Assembly: GCF_002813325.1 (NCBI RefSeq)
Contig: NZ_PHUG01000001.1
Coordinates: forward strand, 5,518,001-5,582,000
DNA: 64,000 bases
Source: Janthinobacterium sp. 64
Lineage (GTDB): Bacteria > Pseudomonadota > Gammaproteobacteria > Burkholderiales > Burkholderiaceae_D
Direction of reading: 5' to 3'
This document shows, piece by piece, positions 24,348 through 33,576 of this stretch. How positions within the stretch are numbered: position 1 is the first letter of the stretch; each line of letters starts with the position of its first letter. Both the position numbers and the translations under genes were made by a program. The notes under the pieces are model-generated. The model did no database searches. It was not told the DNA's origin and saw only the letters and a list, made by a program, of their open reading frames with translations.

Positions 24348-26660
24348 TCAGCTGAGGGCGGCCGAAGGCGACAGCAGCACGGGGATGGATTTGAAGGTCG
24401 GCGTGCGCGAACCGTGGCCCACGCTGTCGAGCGGCACCAGCGGATTGGTTTCCGGATAGTAGGCGCCGATGCAGCCGCGCGGAATGTCGTACTCGACCAG
24501 CAGGAAGCGGTCGGCGCGGCGTTCGATGCCGTCATGCCACACGCCGATCAGGTCGACCCAGTCGCCGGCCGCAAAGCCCAGCATGGCCAGGTCATCCTTG
24601 TTGATGAAGACCACGCGGCGCTGGCCGAACACGCCACGGTAGCGGTCGTCCATGGCGTAGATCGTCGTGTTGTACTGGTCGTGCGAACGCGTGGTCATCA
24701 GCACCATCAGGCGCTCGCCATATTGCTGGCGCGCGCGGTGGATCGGGGTATCGAGTTCCACGGCGTTGACGAGGAATTGCGCCTTGCCGCTCGGCGTCTT
24801 CCATACTCTTTCACGCGAAGCGATTTCCAGGTGGAAACCGCCCGGCTTGGCTATGCGCAAGTTGTAATCAAAAAAGTCGTCAAAGACTTGCTCGATGGAA
24901 TCGCGCAGCAGCGCATAGTTGCCGGAAAAGCGCAGCCAGTCGATCTTCTCGCTGCCGATTGTCGCTTGCGCCATGCCGGCCACGATGGCGATTTCCGAGC
25001 GCAGATTGGGCGAGGCGGGCTGGTTCATGCCGAACGAGATGTGCACCATGCTCATCGAATCTTCCACCGTCACGCCTTGCGCCACGCCTTCCTGCACGTC
25101 GATTTCCGTGCGCCCCAAGGTGGGCAAGATCAGCGCATCCTTGCCATACACGAGGTGGCTGCGGTTGAGCTTGGTGGCGATGTGCACGGTCAGGTCGCAC
25201 GACCGGAGCGCGTCCCAGGTGCGCGGCGTGTCCGGCGTGGCCATCGAGAAATTGCCACCGAGCGCGACAAACACTTTGACTTTTTTCTCCAGCATGGCGG
25301 CTATGGTGCCGACGGCGTCGTAACCGTGGTGGCGCGGCGGCTCGAAATTGAAGACCAGGCCCAGGCGGTCGAGGAATTCCTTGGTCGGCTGTTCCTCGAT
25401 GCCCATGGTGCGGTCGCCCTGCACGTTCGAGTGGCCACGCACGGGGCACAGGCCCGCGCCGCGCTTGCCGATATTGCCGCGCATCATCATCAAGTTCGAC
25501 AGGATTTGCACGGTGGCCAGCGAATTCTTGTGCTGCGTCACGCCCATGCCCCAGGTGGCGATGACGGCCTTGCCCTTCACGTAGATCTGCGTCAGTTCCT
25601 CGATCTTGTCGCGCGCCACGCCCGATTCGGCGATCAGCAAGTCCCAGTTTTCGGCGCGCAGGTCGGCCGCGAAGGCGTCGAAGCCGCTCGTGTGTTCGGC
25701 AATGAAATCGCAGTCGAGCACGCGCTCCTGGCCGTGGGCGATGGCCTCGTCATCGAGCTCGACGACGCGCTTGGCCATGGCCTTGATCAGCGCAAAGTCG
25801 CCGCCCAGGGTGGGGCAGATGAACAGCGAGCAGATGTTGGTGCTGGCGCCCGTCAGCATTTCCAGCGGATGCTGCGGGCTGGTGAAGCGTTCCAGGCCCC
25901 GTTCGTGCAGCGGATTGATGGAGACGATGACGGCGCCACGGCGCGCCGCTTCGCGCAATTCGCCCAGCATGCGCGGGTGGTTGGTGGCGGGGTTCTGGCC
26001 GAACAGCAGCAGGGTGTCCGCATACTCGAAGTCGTCCAGCAGCACCGTGCCCTTGCCGATGCCGACCGTTTCCGGCAAGCCGCGGCTGGTGGCTTCGTGG
26101 CACAGGTTGGAGCAATCGGGGAAATTGTTGGTGCCGTAGGCGCGCACGAACAGCTGATACAGGAAAGCGGCTTCGTTGCTGGCGCGGCCCGAGGTGTAGA
26201 AGGCGGCCTGGTTCGGGTCGTCCAGCGCGTGCAAGTGGTGCGCCACCAGGGCAAACGCGTCGTCCCAGGCTATCGCCTGGTATTTGTCGCTGGCAGCGTC
26301 GTACACCATGGGGTCCGTCAAACGGCCATGTTGTTCCAGATCGTAGTCCGACTGCTCCATCAGTTCGGCGACCGTGTGCTCCTGGAAAAACTCGGGGCGC
26401 ACGCGCTTGCTCGTCGATTCGGCGGCCACGGCCTTGACGCCGTTTTCGCAGAATTCGAACGTGGACGCGTGTTCGCGGTCGGGCCAGGCGCAGCCGGGAC
26501 AGTCGAAGCCGTCGGGCTGGTTTTGCTCGAACAGCGAACGGTAATTGCCGGCGCTGACTTTTTCCTTGAACAGGTTGATGGCCACGTACTTGAGGGCACC
26601 CCAGCCGGCCGCGGCATGGGTGTAGGGCGCGATGCGCGCGTCGGACTTTGGCTTGCTCAT
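24348..26660 (-). CDS. FdhF/YdeP-family molybdopterin oxidoreductase
   Basis: A 770-residue molybdenum enzyme of the FdhF/YdeP group, cytosolic with no Tat signal. CPGC at 54-57 within GFDCPGCAWPD is the altered N-terminal cysteine region of this group, which lacks the usual four-Cys cluster of formate dehydrogenases. The bis-MGD-binding body shows FYTSGRASNEAAFLYQLF, FPDCSNLCHEATSRG, LLFGQNPATNHPRML and the C-terminal MLMTTRSHDQYNTTIY. In E. coli YdeP is linked to acid resistance; formate oxidation is not proven for this group. The start at 26660 follows a good ribosome site. It leads an operon with bd oxidase and fdhD. Confidence 0.9.
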   Translation of the reverse strand: MSKPKSDARIAPYTHAAAGWGALKYVAINLFKEKVSAGNYRSLFEQNQPDGFDCPGCAWPDREHASTFEFCENGVKAVAAESTSKRVRPEFFQEHTVAELMEQSDYDLEQHGRLTDPMVYDAASDKYQAIAWDDAFALVAHHLHALDDPNQAAFYTSGRASNEAAFLYQLFVRAYGTNNFPDCSNLCHEATSRGLPETVGIGKGTVLLDDFEYADTLLLFGQNPATNHPRMLGELREAARRGAVIVSINPLHERGLERFTSPQHPLEMLTGASTNICSLFICPTLGGDFALIKAMAKRVVELDDEAIAHGQERVLDCDFIAEHTSGFDAFAADLRAENWDLLIAESGVARDKIEELTQIYVKGKAVIATWGMGVTQHKNSLATVQILSNLMMMRGNIGKRGAGLCPVRGHSNVQGDRTMGIEEQPTKEFLDRLGLVFNFEPPRHHGYDAVGTIAAMLEKKVKVFVALGGNFSMATPDTPRTWDALRSCDLTVHIATKLNRSHLVYGKDALILPTLGRTEIDVQEGVAQGVTVEDSMSMVHISFGMNQPASPNLRSEIAIVAGMAQATIGSEKIDWLRFSGNYALLRDSIEQVFDDFFDYNLRIAKPGGFHLEIASRERVWKTPSGKAQFLVNAVELDTPIHRARQQYGERLMVLMTTRSHDQYNTTIYAMDDRYRGVFGQRRVVFINKDDLAMLGFAAGDWVDLIGVWHDGIERRADRFLLVEYDIPRGCIGAYYPETNPLVPLDSVGHGSRTPTFKSIPVLLSPSAALS

Positions 26661-26825
26661 GATGACTCTCCTGGTGATATGCGATGGGACAATCACATGG
26701 TAGGGGCGGGGGACTGCCCCGTAGGCGCACAGTTCCGGACAAAAAAACAGAGTACAGATGGCAAGACGACGATGTGCGTCGCGTCCGCGTCGGCCGTGAT
26801 TTATGATGTGGACAAGGAGAAAAAC

Positions 26826-27101
26826 ATGCACAAGGAAGAGGGAATCGACGCGGCGCTGATCGCGCTGCTGGCGCTGCTGTGGCAAGCGCGGCAGGAGGCA
26901 CCGGAGAAACCCTGGTCGCTGGCCAAGCTGGCCAAGCGGGCAGGGGTACAGATGAGCACTTTGCTGCGCCAGCTCAATGCGCTGTCCAGCGCGGGCCTGG
27001 CGGTGGTCGTCACGGCGGAGAGCGGCGGCGGCAGCGCGCTGCTCAGCGCGGCGGGCGCCGAGCTGTGCGCCAGCGTCTTTACTGCACCGCCAGCGCAATA
27101 G
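26826..27101 (+). CDS. Small winged-helix (MarR/ArsR-like) protein
   Basis: A 91-residue protein with a single helix-turn-helix domain: IALLALLWQARQEA, WSLAKLAKRAGVQMSTLLRQ as the HTH, then LNALSSAGLAVVV as the wing. This is the usual layout of small MarR/ArsR-like DNA-binding proteins. Its ribosome site is AAGGAG. It is divergent from the molybdoenzyme gene, with a 165-bp gap between them, and is followed by moaA, so it may regulate this respiratory cluster. It contains one cysteine near the C-terminus and no obvious metal site. A much longer frame through this region on the plus strand is a shadow of the molybdoenzyme gene. Confidence 0.8.
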   Translation: MHKEEGIDAALIALLALLWQARQEAPEKPWSLAKLAKRAGVQMSTLLRQLNALSSAGLAVVVTAESGGGSALLSAAGAELCASVFTAPPAQ

Positions 27102-27205
27102 TTTGCGTCTGTACTCTATCGGCTGGCGCCGGACTGTACCTCTTTGCCTGCCCCCATTCGTCTTATGCTACATCCTGACGTATGCCTATCGAGGGGGAAG
27201 CAACA

Positions 27206-28288
27206 ATGAACACCATCATGTATCCGCAGCCAGCCATCCGGCAGCCAGACCATAGTGACGCGTGTGTGGACATGCTGGGCCGCCCCCTGACGGACTTGCG
27301 CATTTCCGTCATCGACCAGTGCAACTTTCGCTGCACCTATTGCATGCCGGCCGAGCTGTACCCCAGCGATTACCCGTTTCTGCCATCGAGCGAGCGCCTG
27401 TCCTTCGCGCAGATCGACACCATGGCGCGCGCCTTCGTGCGCCTGGGCGTGGATAAAATCCGCATCACGGGCGGCGAGCCGCTGCTGCGCAAGAACCTGG
27501 AGCAGCTGATCGAGCGCCTGGCGCGGCTCACCACGCCGGACGGACGCGCCGTCAGCATCGCGCTGACGACGAATGGCAGCTTGCTGGCGGCCAAGGCGCG
27601 CTCGCTGAAGGATGCGGGCCTGGAGCGGGTCACCGTCAGCCTCGACAGTCTGGATAACGGTATTTTCCAGCGCATGAATGGCGTCGACTTTCCCGTCGAG
27701 AAAGTGCTGCACGGCATCGAGGTGGCGCAAGCCGTGGGCTTGCATCCCGTGAAGGTCAACATGGTGGTGCAGAAAGGTGTCAACGATAGCCAGATCGTGC
27801 CGCTGGCGCGCCATTTCCGCCATACGGGCGTGATCCTGCGCCTGATCGAATTCATGGACGTGGGCGGCATCGGCGCCTGGTCGCGCACGCATGTCGTCAC
27901 GTCGGACGAAGCGCGGGCGCTGATCGCGGCCGAATTTCCCCTCGTGTCGCTGGGCGAAGGCAAGCCGATCTTGCACGAGACGGCCAGCCGCTACCGCTAT
28001 CTTGATGGCGGCGGCGAAGTGGGCTTCATTTCCAGCGTGTCGCAGCCGTTCTGCGGCGACTGCAGCCGCGTGCGCGTGTCGTCGGACGGCAAGCTGTTTA
28101 CCTGCCTGTTTGCCCACGACGGCCTCGACCTGCGGCCCCGGCTTGACTCGGCGCAAGGGCTGGAAACCCTGCTGCGCCAGCATTGGCAGCGCCGTGGCGA
28201 CCGCTACTCGGAAGTGCGCGGCGCACGGGCCCAGGTGGGCGGGCGCAAGCAGTATCCCACCGTGCGCATGTCGCTGGTGGGCGGGTGA
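27206..28288 (+). CDS. moaA: GTP 3',8-cyclase, molybdenum cofactor synthesis
   Basis: A 360-residue radical-SAM enzyme that, with MoaC, converts GTP to cyclic pyranopterin monophosphate, the first step of molybdenum cofactor synthesis. The N-terminal cluster is CNFRCTYC with C39, C43 and C46. KIRITGGEPLLRK is the SAM-binding GGEP region. The C-terminal cluster lies in FCGDCSRVRVSSDGKLFTCLF. The C-terminal GG of VGG is the typical MoaA tail. The start at 27206 is preferred to 27182 because GGGGGAAG precedes it. The location beside a molybdoenzyme and fdhD suggests a dedicated cofactor supply. Confidence 0.96.
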   Translation: MNTIMYPQPAIRQPDHSDACVDMLGRPLTDLRISVIDQCNFRCTYCMPAELYPSDYPFLPSSERLSFAQIDTMARAFVRLGVDKIRITGGEPLLRKNLEQLIERLARLTTPDGRAVSIALTTNGSLLAAKARSLKDAGLERVTVSLDSLDNGIFQRMNGVDFPVEKVLHGIEVAQAVGLHPVKVNMVVQKGVNDSQIVPLARHFRHTGVILRLIEFMDVGGIGAWSRTHVVTSDEARALIAAEFPLVSLGEGKPILHETASRYRYLDGGGEVGFISSVSQPFCGDCSRVRVSSDGKLFTCLFAHDGLDLRPRLDSAQGLETLLRQHWQRRGDRYSEVRGARAQVGGRKQYPTVRMSLVGG

Positions 28289-28293
28289 ATGGT

Positions 28294-29715
28294 CTACAAA
28301 AATTCGGTGATGAGTTTACCCAGAAGAATAATGGCTTGCTCCACGCCCACGCTCCACGGATAGCTGTAATTGAGGCGGATGCAATGTTTGTAGGCTTGGC
28401 TGACGGAAAACATGCGCCCCGGCCCCACCGTGATCTTGCATTCCAGCGCGCGCCGGTACAGCTGCATGGAGTCTATGTCGCCGGGCAATTCCACCCACAG
28501 CACGTAGCCGCCCTGCGGGTGCGAGATTTTCGTGCCAGCAGGAAAGAAGCGCAGCACGGCCGCGGCCATGATGCGTGCCTGTTGGGCATACGCCTTGCGG
28601 GTGCGGCGCAGATGCTGTTCGTAGCCATCGTTTTGCAGGTATTCGGCGATGGCCAGCTGGGGAAACGAGGACGTGGCCAGGGTATTGAGGAATTTGAGTT
28701 CCTCCACCTTGCCCCGATAGCGCCCGGCCAGGGCCCAGCCCACGCGCTGGGCCGAACTGAGGCTCTTGGAAAACGAGGAACAGTGCAACACCAGGCCCTT
28801 GCGGTCGTACGACTTGAGCGAGGATGGATGGGCGTCGCCGTAATACAGTTCGTTGTAGACGCCGTTTTCGATGGCGGGCACGTCGTGCTGCTCCAGCAGC
28901 TGGACCAGGGCCCGCTTGCGCTGGTCGGACATTTGAAAGCCCAGCGGATTCTGGAAGTTCGGCATCACCATGACGGCGGCGATCGGTTGCCGGGCCATGA
29001 TGTCGGCCAGCGCCTCGATGCTGATGCCCTCATACGGATCGGTGGAGATTTCCACCACCTTCATGCCCAGCCGTTCGACGGCCATCAGCATGGCATAGAA
29101 GGTGGGCGATTCGACGGCGATGGTGTCGCCCGGCTTGGCCACCGCTTGCAGACACAGGTTGATGGCTTCCGTGGCGCCCACGGTGACGATGATTTCGTCG
29201 GGATCGACGGCCAGGCCGTTTTCCATGTAGCGGCGGGCGATTTCGCGGATCAGTTGCGGGTTGCCCGGCGGCAGGTCGTCCGTCACGCTCCAGGCGCGGT
29301 TGCGGCGCGCCACAGTGCCCGCATACTGGTTGATGCGTTCCCAGGGAAACCGCGAAGGGTCGGGGTAGGGCGAGCCCAGCGGGATGGCGTCGTGCAAGCC
29401 GATCGAGCGCAAGGTAGACAGCACCAGGCGGCTGACGTGCACTTCGGCCGGCACGGTGCTGGGGTGCGACGCCTGCATGCACAGGGACGGTGCGGCCGTA
29501 TCGCTGGCCCGCTGGCGCACGAAGTAGCCGGACTGAGGCCGGCTTTCGAGCACGCCCATGCTTTCCAGCTTGACGTAGGCGCGCAGCACCGTGGTGATGC
29601 TCAGCTTGTGCTGCTGGCTGGTCTGGCGCACAGAGGGGATGCGTTCACCGGGCAAGAGCACGCCCTTGTCCACCAGTTGCTCGATGTCGCTGACGAGCTT
29701 TTCATACAATTTCAT
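28294..29715 (-). CDS. MocR-family regulator (GntR HTH plus aminotransferase domain)
   Basis: A 473-residue chimeric regulator. Residues 1-70 form a GntR-type winged helix (LVDKGVLLPGERIPSVRQTS, TTVLRAYVKLESMGVLESRP). Residues 95-473 form a fold-type I aminotransferase domain. The PLP lysine is in SSFSKSLSSAQRVGW near 310, and PNFQNPLGF and the conserved Arg of CIRLNYS are present. Such proteins use PLP as an effector sensor, usually for amine, GABA or vitamin B6 metabolism. It is convergent with moaA and divergent from the Dyp peroxidase gene about 160 bp away. No specific target is identifiable. Confidence 0.93.
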   Translation of the reverse strand: MKLYEKLVSDIEQLVDKGVLLPGERIPSVRQTSQQHKLSITTVLRAYVKLESMGVLESRPQSGYFVRQRASDTAAPSLCMQASHPSTVPAEVHVSRLVLSTLRSIGLHDAIPLGSPYPDPSRFPWERINQYAGTVARRNRAWSVTDDLPPGNPQLIREIARRYMENGLAVDPDEIIVTVGATEAINLCLQAVAKPGDTIAVESPTFYAMLMAVERLGMKVVEISTDPYEGISIEALADIMARQPIAAVMVMPNFQNPLGFQMSDQRKRALVQLLEQHDVPAIENGVYNELYYGDAHPSSLKSYDRKGLVLHCSSFSKSLSSAQRVGWALAGRYRGKVEELKFLNTLATSSFPQLAIAEYLQNDGYEQHLRRTRKAYAQQARIMAAAVLRFFPAGTKISHPQGGYVLWVELPGDIDSMQLYRRALECKITVGPGRMFSVSQAYKHCIRLNYSYPWSVGVEQAIILLGKLITEFL

Positions 29716-29874
29716 GCAATGGTATCCATTCTTATTCTTGCTCTACGTCATTGCATTATCGTCCAATTCATGAAGGCGGTATGGCTGCGGTGAGCCCATG
29801 TTGTCGAAATGAAACTAGCATTCCGCACTTCTGGTTTACCATCCACATAGAAAACACAAAGAGGAACATTGGTT

Positions 29875-30837
29875 ATGGCAATTCCACAAAGCATGCTGTC
29901 TGTCGTCGCGCGCGACGAAGTGCATTTGCAGTTCAAGGTGAAGGCCGGCGTCGACCTGCGGCAGTTGTTCAAGCTGCTGGGCAAGCTGTGGGAGTCCGAA
30001 GTGACGGGCATCCTCGACCCCACCCTGAACCGCCACCATCAGTTGACGGGCGGCACGGCCAATGTGGTGCTGGGATTTAAGCCTGAGCTGTGGCGCGCCG
30101 CCTGTCCCGGCTGCGTGCCGGACAACATGGAGTCGTTCGCGCACGACCTGGTGGGCGCCAACGGCAAGACGGCGCCGGCCACCCAGCACGATTTCTGGGT
30201 CTGGATCACGCAGTCGAACGCGGCCACCCTGTACGACAGCATGCGCACGACGCTCACCTTGCTGAGTCCCTTCGCCGAGCTGGCCAGCGAGCAGGTGTGT
30301 TTTCCGTATCACAATAATGTGACCTTCGACGGCTTTGCCGACGGCGTCGCCAATCCGAATCCGTTCCGCGCCCACGGCGTGGCCATCATTCCGGACGGCG
30401 AGCCGGGCGCGGGCGGCTCGACCGTGCTGCTGCAGAAATGGCGCATGGATGTGGAGCGCCTGCGCGCCTTGCCCGTGCATGCGGCGGAACAGGTGTGGGG
30501 CCGCACCAAGGCCGGCAGCCATGAATTGTCGCCGCTGCCCGTCGATTCCCATGTGGGCCGCAACCAATTCATCCGCGATGGCGAGGAAGTCGATATCGTG
30601 CGCCGCAATGCCAATTACGCCAATGCCGGCGAGGCGGGCGTCATGTTTGTCGGTTTCTGCCGCGATATCACGGTGACCATGGGCATGCTGCGGCAAATGT
30701 ATGGCGTAGGCTATGATGGCGTCAGCAAAACGGACAGGCTGCTGGATTTTTCCACGCCGCTGTCGTCGGCGATCTATTTCGTGCCCAGCATCGATGCCTT
30801 GCTGGCAGTGGGTATTTCGCCGGCCGATCCCGGCTAA
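29875..30837 (+). CDS. Dyp-type heme peroxidase
   Basis: A 320-residue dye-decolorizing peroxidase, probably the class B/YfeX type judging by length and lack of a Tat signal. The distal GxxDG motif is intact at G153-F-A-D156-G157 (FDGFADGVANP). The proximal heme histidine is in VDSHVGRNQF near 225, and an arginine near 243 is in position to assist. It oxidises aromatic or other substrates with hydrogen peroxide; the natural substrate is unknown. The start at 29875 follows GAGGAAC. The next gene encodes an exported protein on the same strand 58 bp later. Confidence 0.93.
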   Translation: MAIPQSMLSVVARDEVHLQFKVKAGVDLRQLFKLLGKLWESEVTGILDPTLNRHHQLTGGTANVVLGFKPELWRAACPGCVPDNMESFAHDLVGANGKTAPATQHDFWVWITQSNAATLYDSMRTTLTLLSPFAELASEQVCFPYHNNVTFDGFADGVANPNPFRAHGVAIIPDGEPGAGGSTVLLQKWRMDVERLRALPVHAAEQVWGRTKAGSHELSPLPVDSHVGRNQFIRDGEEVDIVRRNANYANAGEAGVMFVGFCRDITVTMGMLRQMYGVGYDGVSKTDRLLDFSTPLSSAIYFVPSIDALLAVGISPADPG

Positions 30838-30895
30838 GGGCCGCCCCGGCGGCTCCAGGTCCTGTCCCTATTTTTTACTTCACAAGGAGTTTTCC

Positions 30896-31279
30896 ATGCG
30901 TATTCGTCCCGCCACATTGCTGTCCGCCCTGATCTTCGGCAGCGTCGTCTTCAGCGCTTCCGCTTCCGCCGTCGGCCTGGGTTTCCTGGCCGATACGCCG
31001 ATGGCTTACCTGAACAAGAATGACAAGCCGGTCTTCGTGAAAGCCGTCGCCGACGTGCTCAATGACAAGAAGGACGGCGAAACCGTGCAATGGAGCAATG
31101 AAGGCTTGCGCAATTCCGTGCGCATCGCCGCCGAGATCACGGCCAGCGACACGCAAAAGACGGATGCACAAATCTGCCGCAAGGTACAGGTGGGCTTGAG
31201 CGCCAAGGGCCAGGAACAGACCCTCAAGCTGAAAGTCTGCAAGGCCGGCACGGCCGCGTGGAAAGTGGCGAAGAGCTGA
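30896..31279 (+). CDS. Exported surface-antigen-like protein
   Basis: A 127-residue exported protein with a signal peptide (MRIRPATLLSALIFGSVVFS, cleavage near SASA at about 25). The mature domain (GETVQWSNEGLRNSVRIAAEIT, ICRKVQVGLSAKGQEQTLKLKVCKAG) has the pattern of the small 17-kDa surface antigen/RT0821-like domain, where a conserved W-x-N and a closing strand with CRKV and VC occur. Two cysteines could form a disulfide. The ribosome site is AAGGAG. Two MITEs follow immediately. Role unknown. Confidence 0.7.
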   Translation: MRIRPATLLSALIFGSVVFSASASAVGLGFLADTPMAYLNKNDKPVFVKAVADVLNDKKDGETVQWSNEGLRNSVRIAAEITASDTQKTDAQICRKVQVGLSAKGQEQTLKLKVCKAGTAAWKVAKS

Positions 31280-31335
31280 TTTCCCGTGCATTGCCCTTGC
31301 CGGTTCTGCGCCGGCAAGGTGCGACTTTCGTCTAA

Positions 31336-31493
31336 GAGACTATCCCAGTAGGGAGCGTCTTTTGCTGGCAGTTCATCAGGAGTGCGGACAAGGCGTGAGG
31401 AGGACGCGTGGCGAGCCACGCGACGACGATCAACGCAGTCCCCGCTTCTGAGGGGCGCCAGCAGGGGATGTATTCATCTACTGGGACAGGCTC
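31336..31493. repeat. 158-bp IS5-type MITE, copy 1
   Basis: A non-coding element with ends GAGACTATCCCAGTAG and, read inward from the other end, GAGCCTGTCCCAGTAG, flanked by a TAA duplication (31333-31335 and 31494-31496). It is about 95% identical, in inverted orientation, to 34808-34965. The TNA-type 3-bp duplication fits an IS5-related transposase acting in trans. An internal hairpin GCGTGG/CCACGC is present. Confidence 0.85.
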
Positions 31494-31499
31494 TAAGTA

Positions 31500-31649
31500 G
31501 GTCGTGGGAAATTATTGTGAAGTTATGACGAACAGAACCGGATGCTCTGCAAGGCGCCCGCTGCGACGCAGTGCGAGCACTGCCAGCAGCGGGCAACACC
31601 GCAGAGCGTCGGTTATGGAAGTCAGAAATCACAATAATTTCCCACGACC
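31500..31649. repeat. 150-bp IS630-type MITE, intact copy
   Basis: Perfect 21-bp terminal inverted repeats (31500-31520 and 31629-31649, beginning GGTCGTGGGAAATTATTG) enclose a GC-rich core with a GCGCCCGCTGC/GCAGCGGGC-type hairpin. TA precedes it (31498-31499) and TG follows, consistent with a TA target duplication with one mutation. It lies 6 bp after another MITE and about 60 bp before the MsbA-type gene, so it could affect that promoter. Confidence 0.88.
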
Positions 31650-31708
31650 TGCTTGGGTAAGTCTGGCAGCGGTTAGAATCACGCTTTACCCTCACTTTTC
31701 CCAACTAC

Positions 31709-33544
31709 ATGCAGCAAAGTCGCCTCCTGTTCTTCCGCCTGGCCGGCCAGTTTCGCCGCTATGGCGCCATCGTTGCCGCCACCTTGCTGGCTGTCGGCGT
31801 GGCGTCCGCCACCGATGTGTTGTTAATCCGTCAGTTGCAAAACGTCGTCGATGCCATGCGCACGACGGCCAGCGAGCAGGTCGCACCCGTGTCCGGCGTG
31901 ATGGGCATGCTGCAGGGCTGGGTCGACCGCTTCCTGCCCGCGCATGCGGGACAGGTGGACTTGTGGGTGATTCCCGCCACCATCCTGGGCCTGGCCGTGC
32001 TGCGCATGGTGTCCAGCTTTTCCGGCGATTACGGTTCCGTATGGCTATCGAGCCGGGTGCAGGCCGATTTGCGCGAAAAAATGTTCGCCACCATCATGCG
32101 CCTGCCCAGCCGCTTCTTCGATACCACCACCACCAGTTTGACGCAATCGCGCGTGGCCTTCGACGCCAGCCAGGTGTCGCAGGCGGGCTTGAACGTGCTC
32201 AACGTGATGGTGCGCGATTCCGTCGCCACCATCGGCTACCTGATTTTGCTGTTCAGCATCGATGTGAAACTGGCCCTGTTCTGCATGGCCTCGATGCCCA
32301 TCGTGGCCATCGTCGTGACCCTGGCGGGACGCCGCATGCGCCACCTGAGCAAGAGTTCGCAGCAAGCCGTGGGCGAGCTGACGTCCGTGCTGGACGAAAG
32401 CATCGCCGGCCAGCGCGTGGTGAAGATCTTTGGCGGGCAAGATTATGAACAGGCGCGCTTCGTCGACGTGGTCAAGCGCAACCGCCAGCTGGCCGTCAAA
32501 CATGCCGCCACCTCGGCCATGAATTCCGGCTTCATCATGATGCTCGTCGGCATTACCTTGTCTTCCGTGATTTACTTTGCCATGCTGCGCGCGCAAAGCG
32601 GCGCCATCACGCCGGGCGCCTTCGTCGCCTTCATGGGCGCGCTGATGGCGATGCAGTCGCCGATCAAGAACCTGACCAAGATCAATGAGCCGCTGCAGCG
32701 GGGCCTGGCGGCGGCAGAGTCCGTCTTCGGCCTGATCGACACCCCGCTGGAACCGGACCCGGGGACAGTGGCCCCGGCGGCCGTGCAGGGCAATCTGTCG
32801 CTGCAAAACGTCCACTTCCGCTACAACAGCGACGATCCCGATGCGCCCACGGCCTTGAGCAATATCTCGCTCGACATCCGCGCCGGCGAAACGGTGGCCC
32901 TGGTGGGCGGCTCGGGCGGTGGCAAGACGACCTTGCTGGGCCTGCTGCCGCGCTTCTACGACGTCAGCGGCGGCCAGATCCTGCTCGACGGCGTCGACGT
33001 GCGCGACTACGCCTTGCTGGCCCTGCGGCGCCAGTTCGCCCTCGTCAGCCAGGACGTGATCCTGTTCAATGACACGATGGCGGCGAACATCGCGTATGGC
33101 GACCCGGCCCCGGACCAGGACAGAATCGAAGCGTCGGCGCGCGCCGCCTACGCGCACGACTTCATCATGCAGATGCCGCAAGGCTACGCGACGCAGGCGG
33201 GGCAGAACGGTTCGCGCCTGTCGGGCGGACAACGCCAGCGCCTGGCCATCGCCCGCGCCCTGTACAAGGACGCGCCGATCCTGCTGCTCGACGAAGCGAC
33301 CAGCGCGCTCGATACGGAGTCCGAGCGCTCGGTGCAGGCGGCGCTGGAAGTGCTGATGCGCAAGCGCACCACCATCGTCATCGCCCACCGGTTGTCCACC
33401 ATCGAAAGCGCCGACCGCATCGTCGTCATGCAGGGCGGGCGCCTGGTGGAATCGGGCAGCCATGCCGCCTTGCTGCAGCAGGGCGGCGCATATGCGCGGC
33501 TGCATGCGAGCCAGTTGTCTCCCGTCAAGAATGGCGTGAGCTGA
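31709..33544 (+). CDS. msbA: MsbA-type lipid A/lipid flippase, ABC exporter
   Basis: A 611-residue half-transporter. The N-terminal six-helix membrane domain spans about 1-335. The ATPase domain has Walker A GGSGGGKTT near 400, the Q-loop around VSQDVILFNDT, the signature LSGGQRQR near 504 and Walker B ILLLDEATSALD near 525. It functions as a homodimer in the inner membrane, moving lipid A-core to the periplasmic leaflet. Alternative substrates (drugs, other lipids) cannot be excluded without comparison. It is preceded by two MITEs and ends in a strong terminator, so it appears to be monocistronic. Confidence 0.9.
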   Translation: MQQSRLLFFRLAGQFRRYGAIVAATLLAVGVASATDVLLIRQLQNVVDAMRTTASEQVAPVSGVMGMLQGWVDRFLPAHAGQVDLWVIPATILGLAVLRMVSSFSGDYGSVWLSSRVQADLREKMFATIMRLPSRFFDTTTTSLTQSRVAFDASQVSQAGLNVLNVMVRDSVATIGYLILLFSIDVKLALFCMASMPIVAIVVTLAGRRMRHLSKSSQQAVGELTSVLDESIAGQRVVKIFGGQDYEQARFVDVVKRNRQLAVKHAATSAMNSGFIMMLVGITLSSVIYFAMLRAQSGAITPGAFVAFMGALMAMQSPIKNLTKINEPLQRGLAAAESVFGLIDTPLEPDPGTVAPAAVQGNLSLQNVHFRYNSDDPDAPTALSNISLDIRAGETVALVGGSGGGKTTLLGLLPRFYDVSGGQILLDGVDVRDYALLALRRQFALVSQDVILFNDTMAANIAYGDPAPDQDRIEASARAAYAHDFIMQMPQGYATQAGQNGSRLSGGQRQRLAIARALYKDAPILLLDEATSALDTESERSVQAALEVLMRKRTTIVIAHRLSTIESADRIVVMQGGRLVESGSHAALLQQGGAYARLHASQLSPVKNGVS

Positions 33545-33576
33545 CGCCTGACACCTGGCGCGTCAGCGCATCCGCC

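Noticed and set aside
24201..27101. A 966-codon open frame on the plus strand
   Set aside because: It is antisense to the molybdoenzyme and cioA genes. Only its last 91 codons, from 26826, form a credible winged-helix protein.
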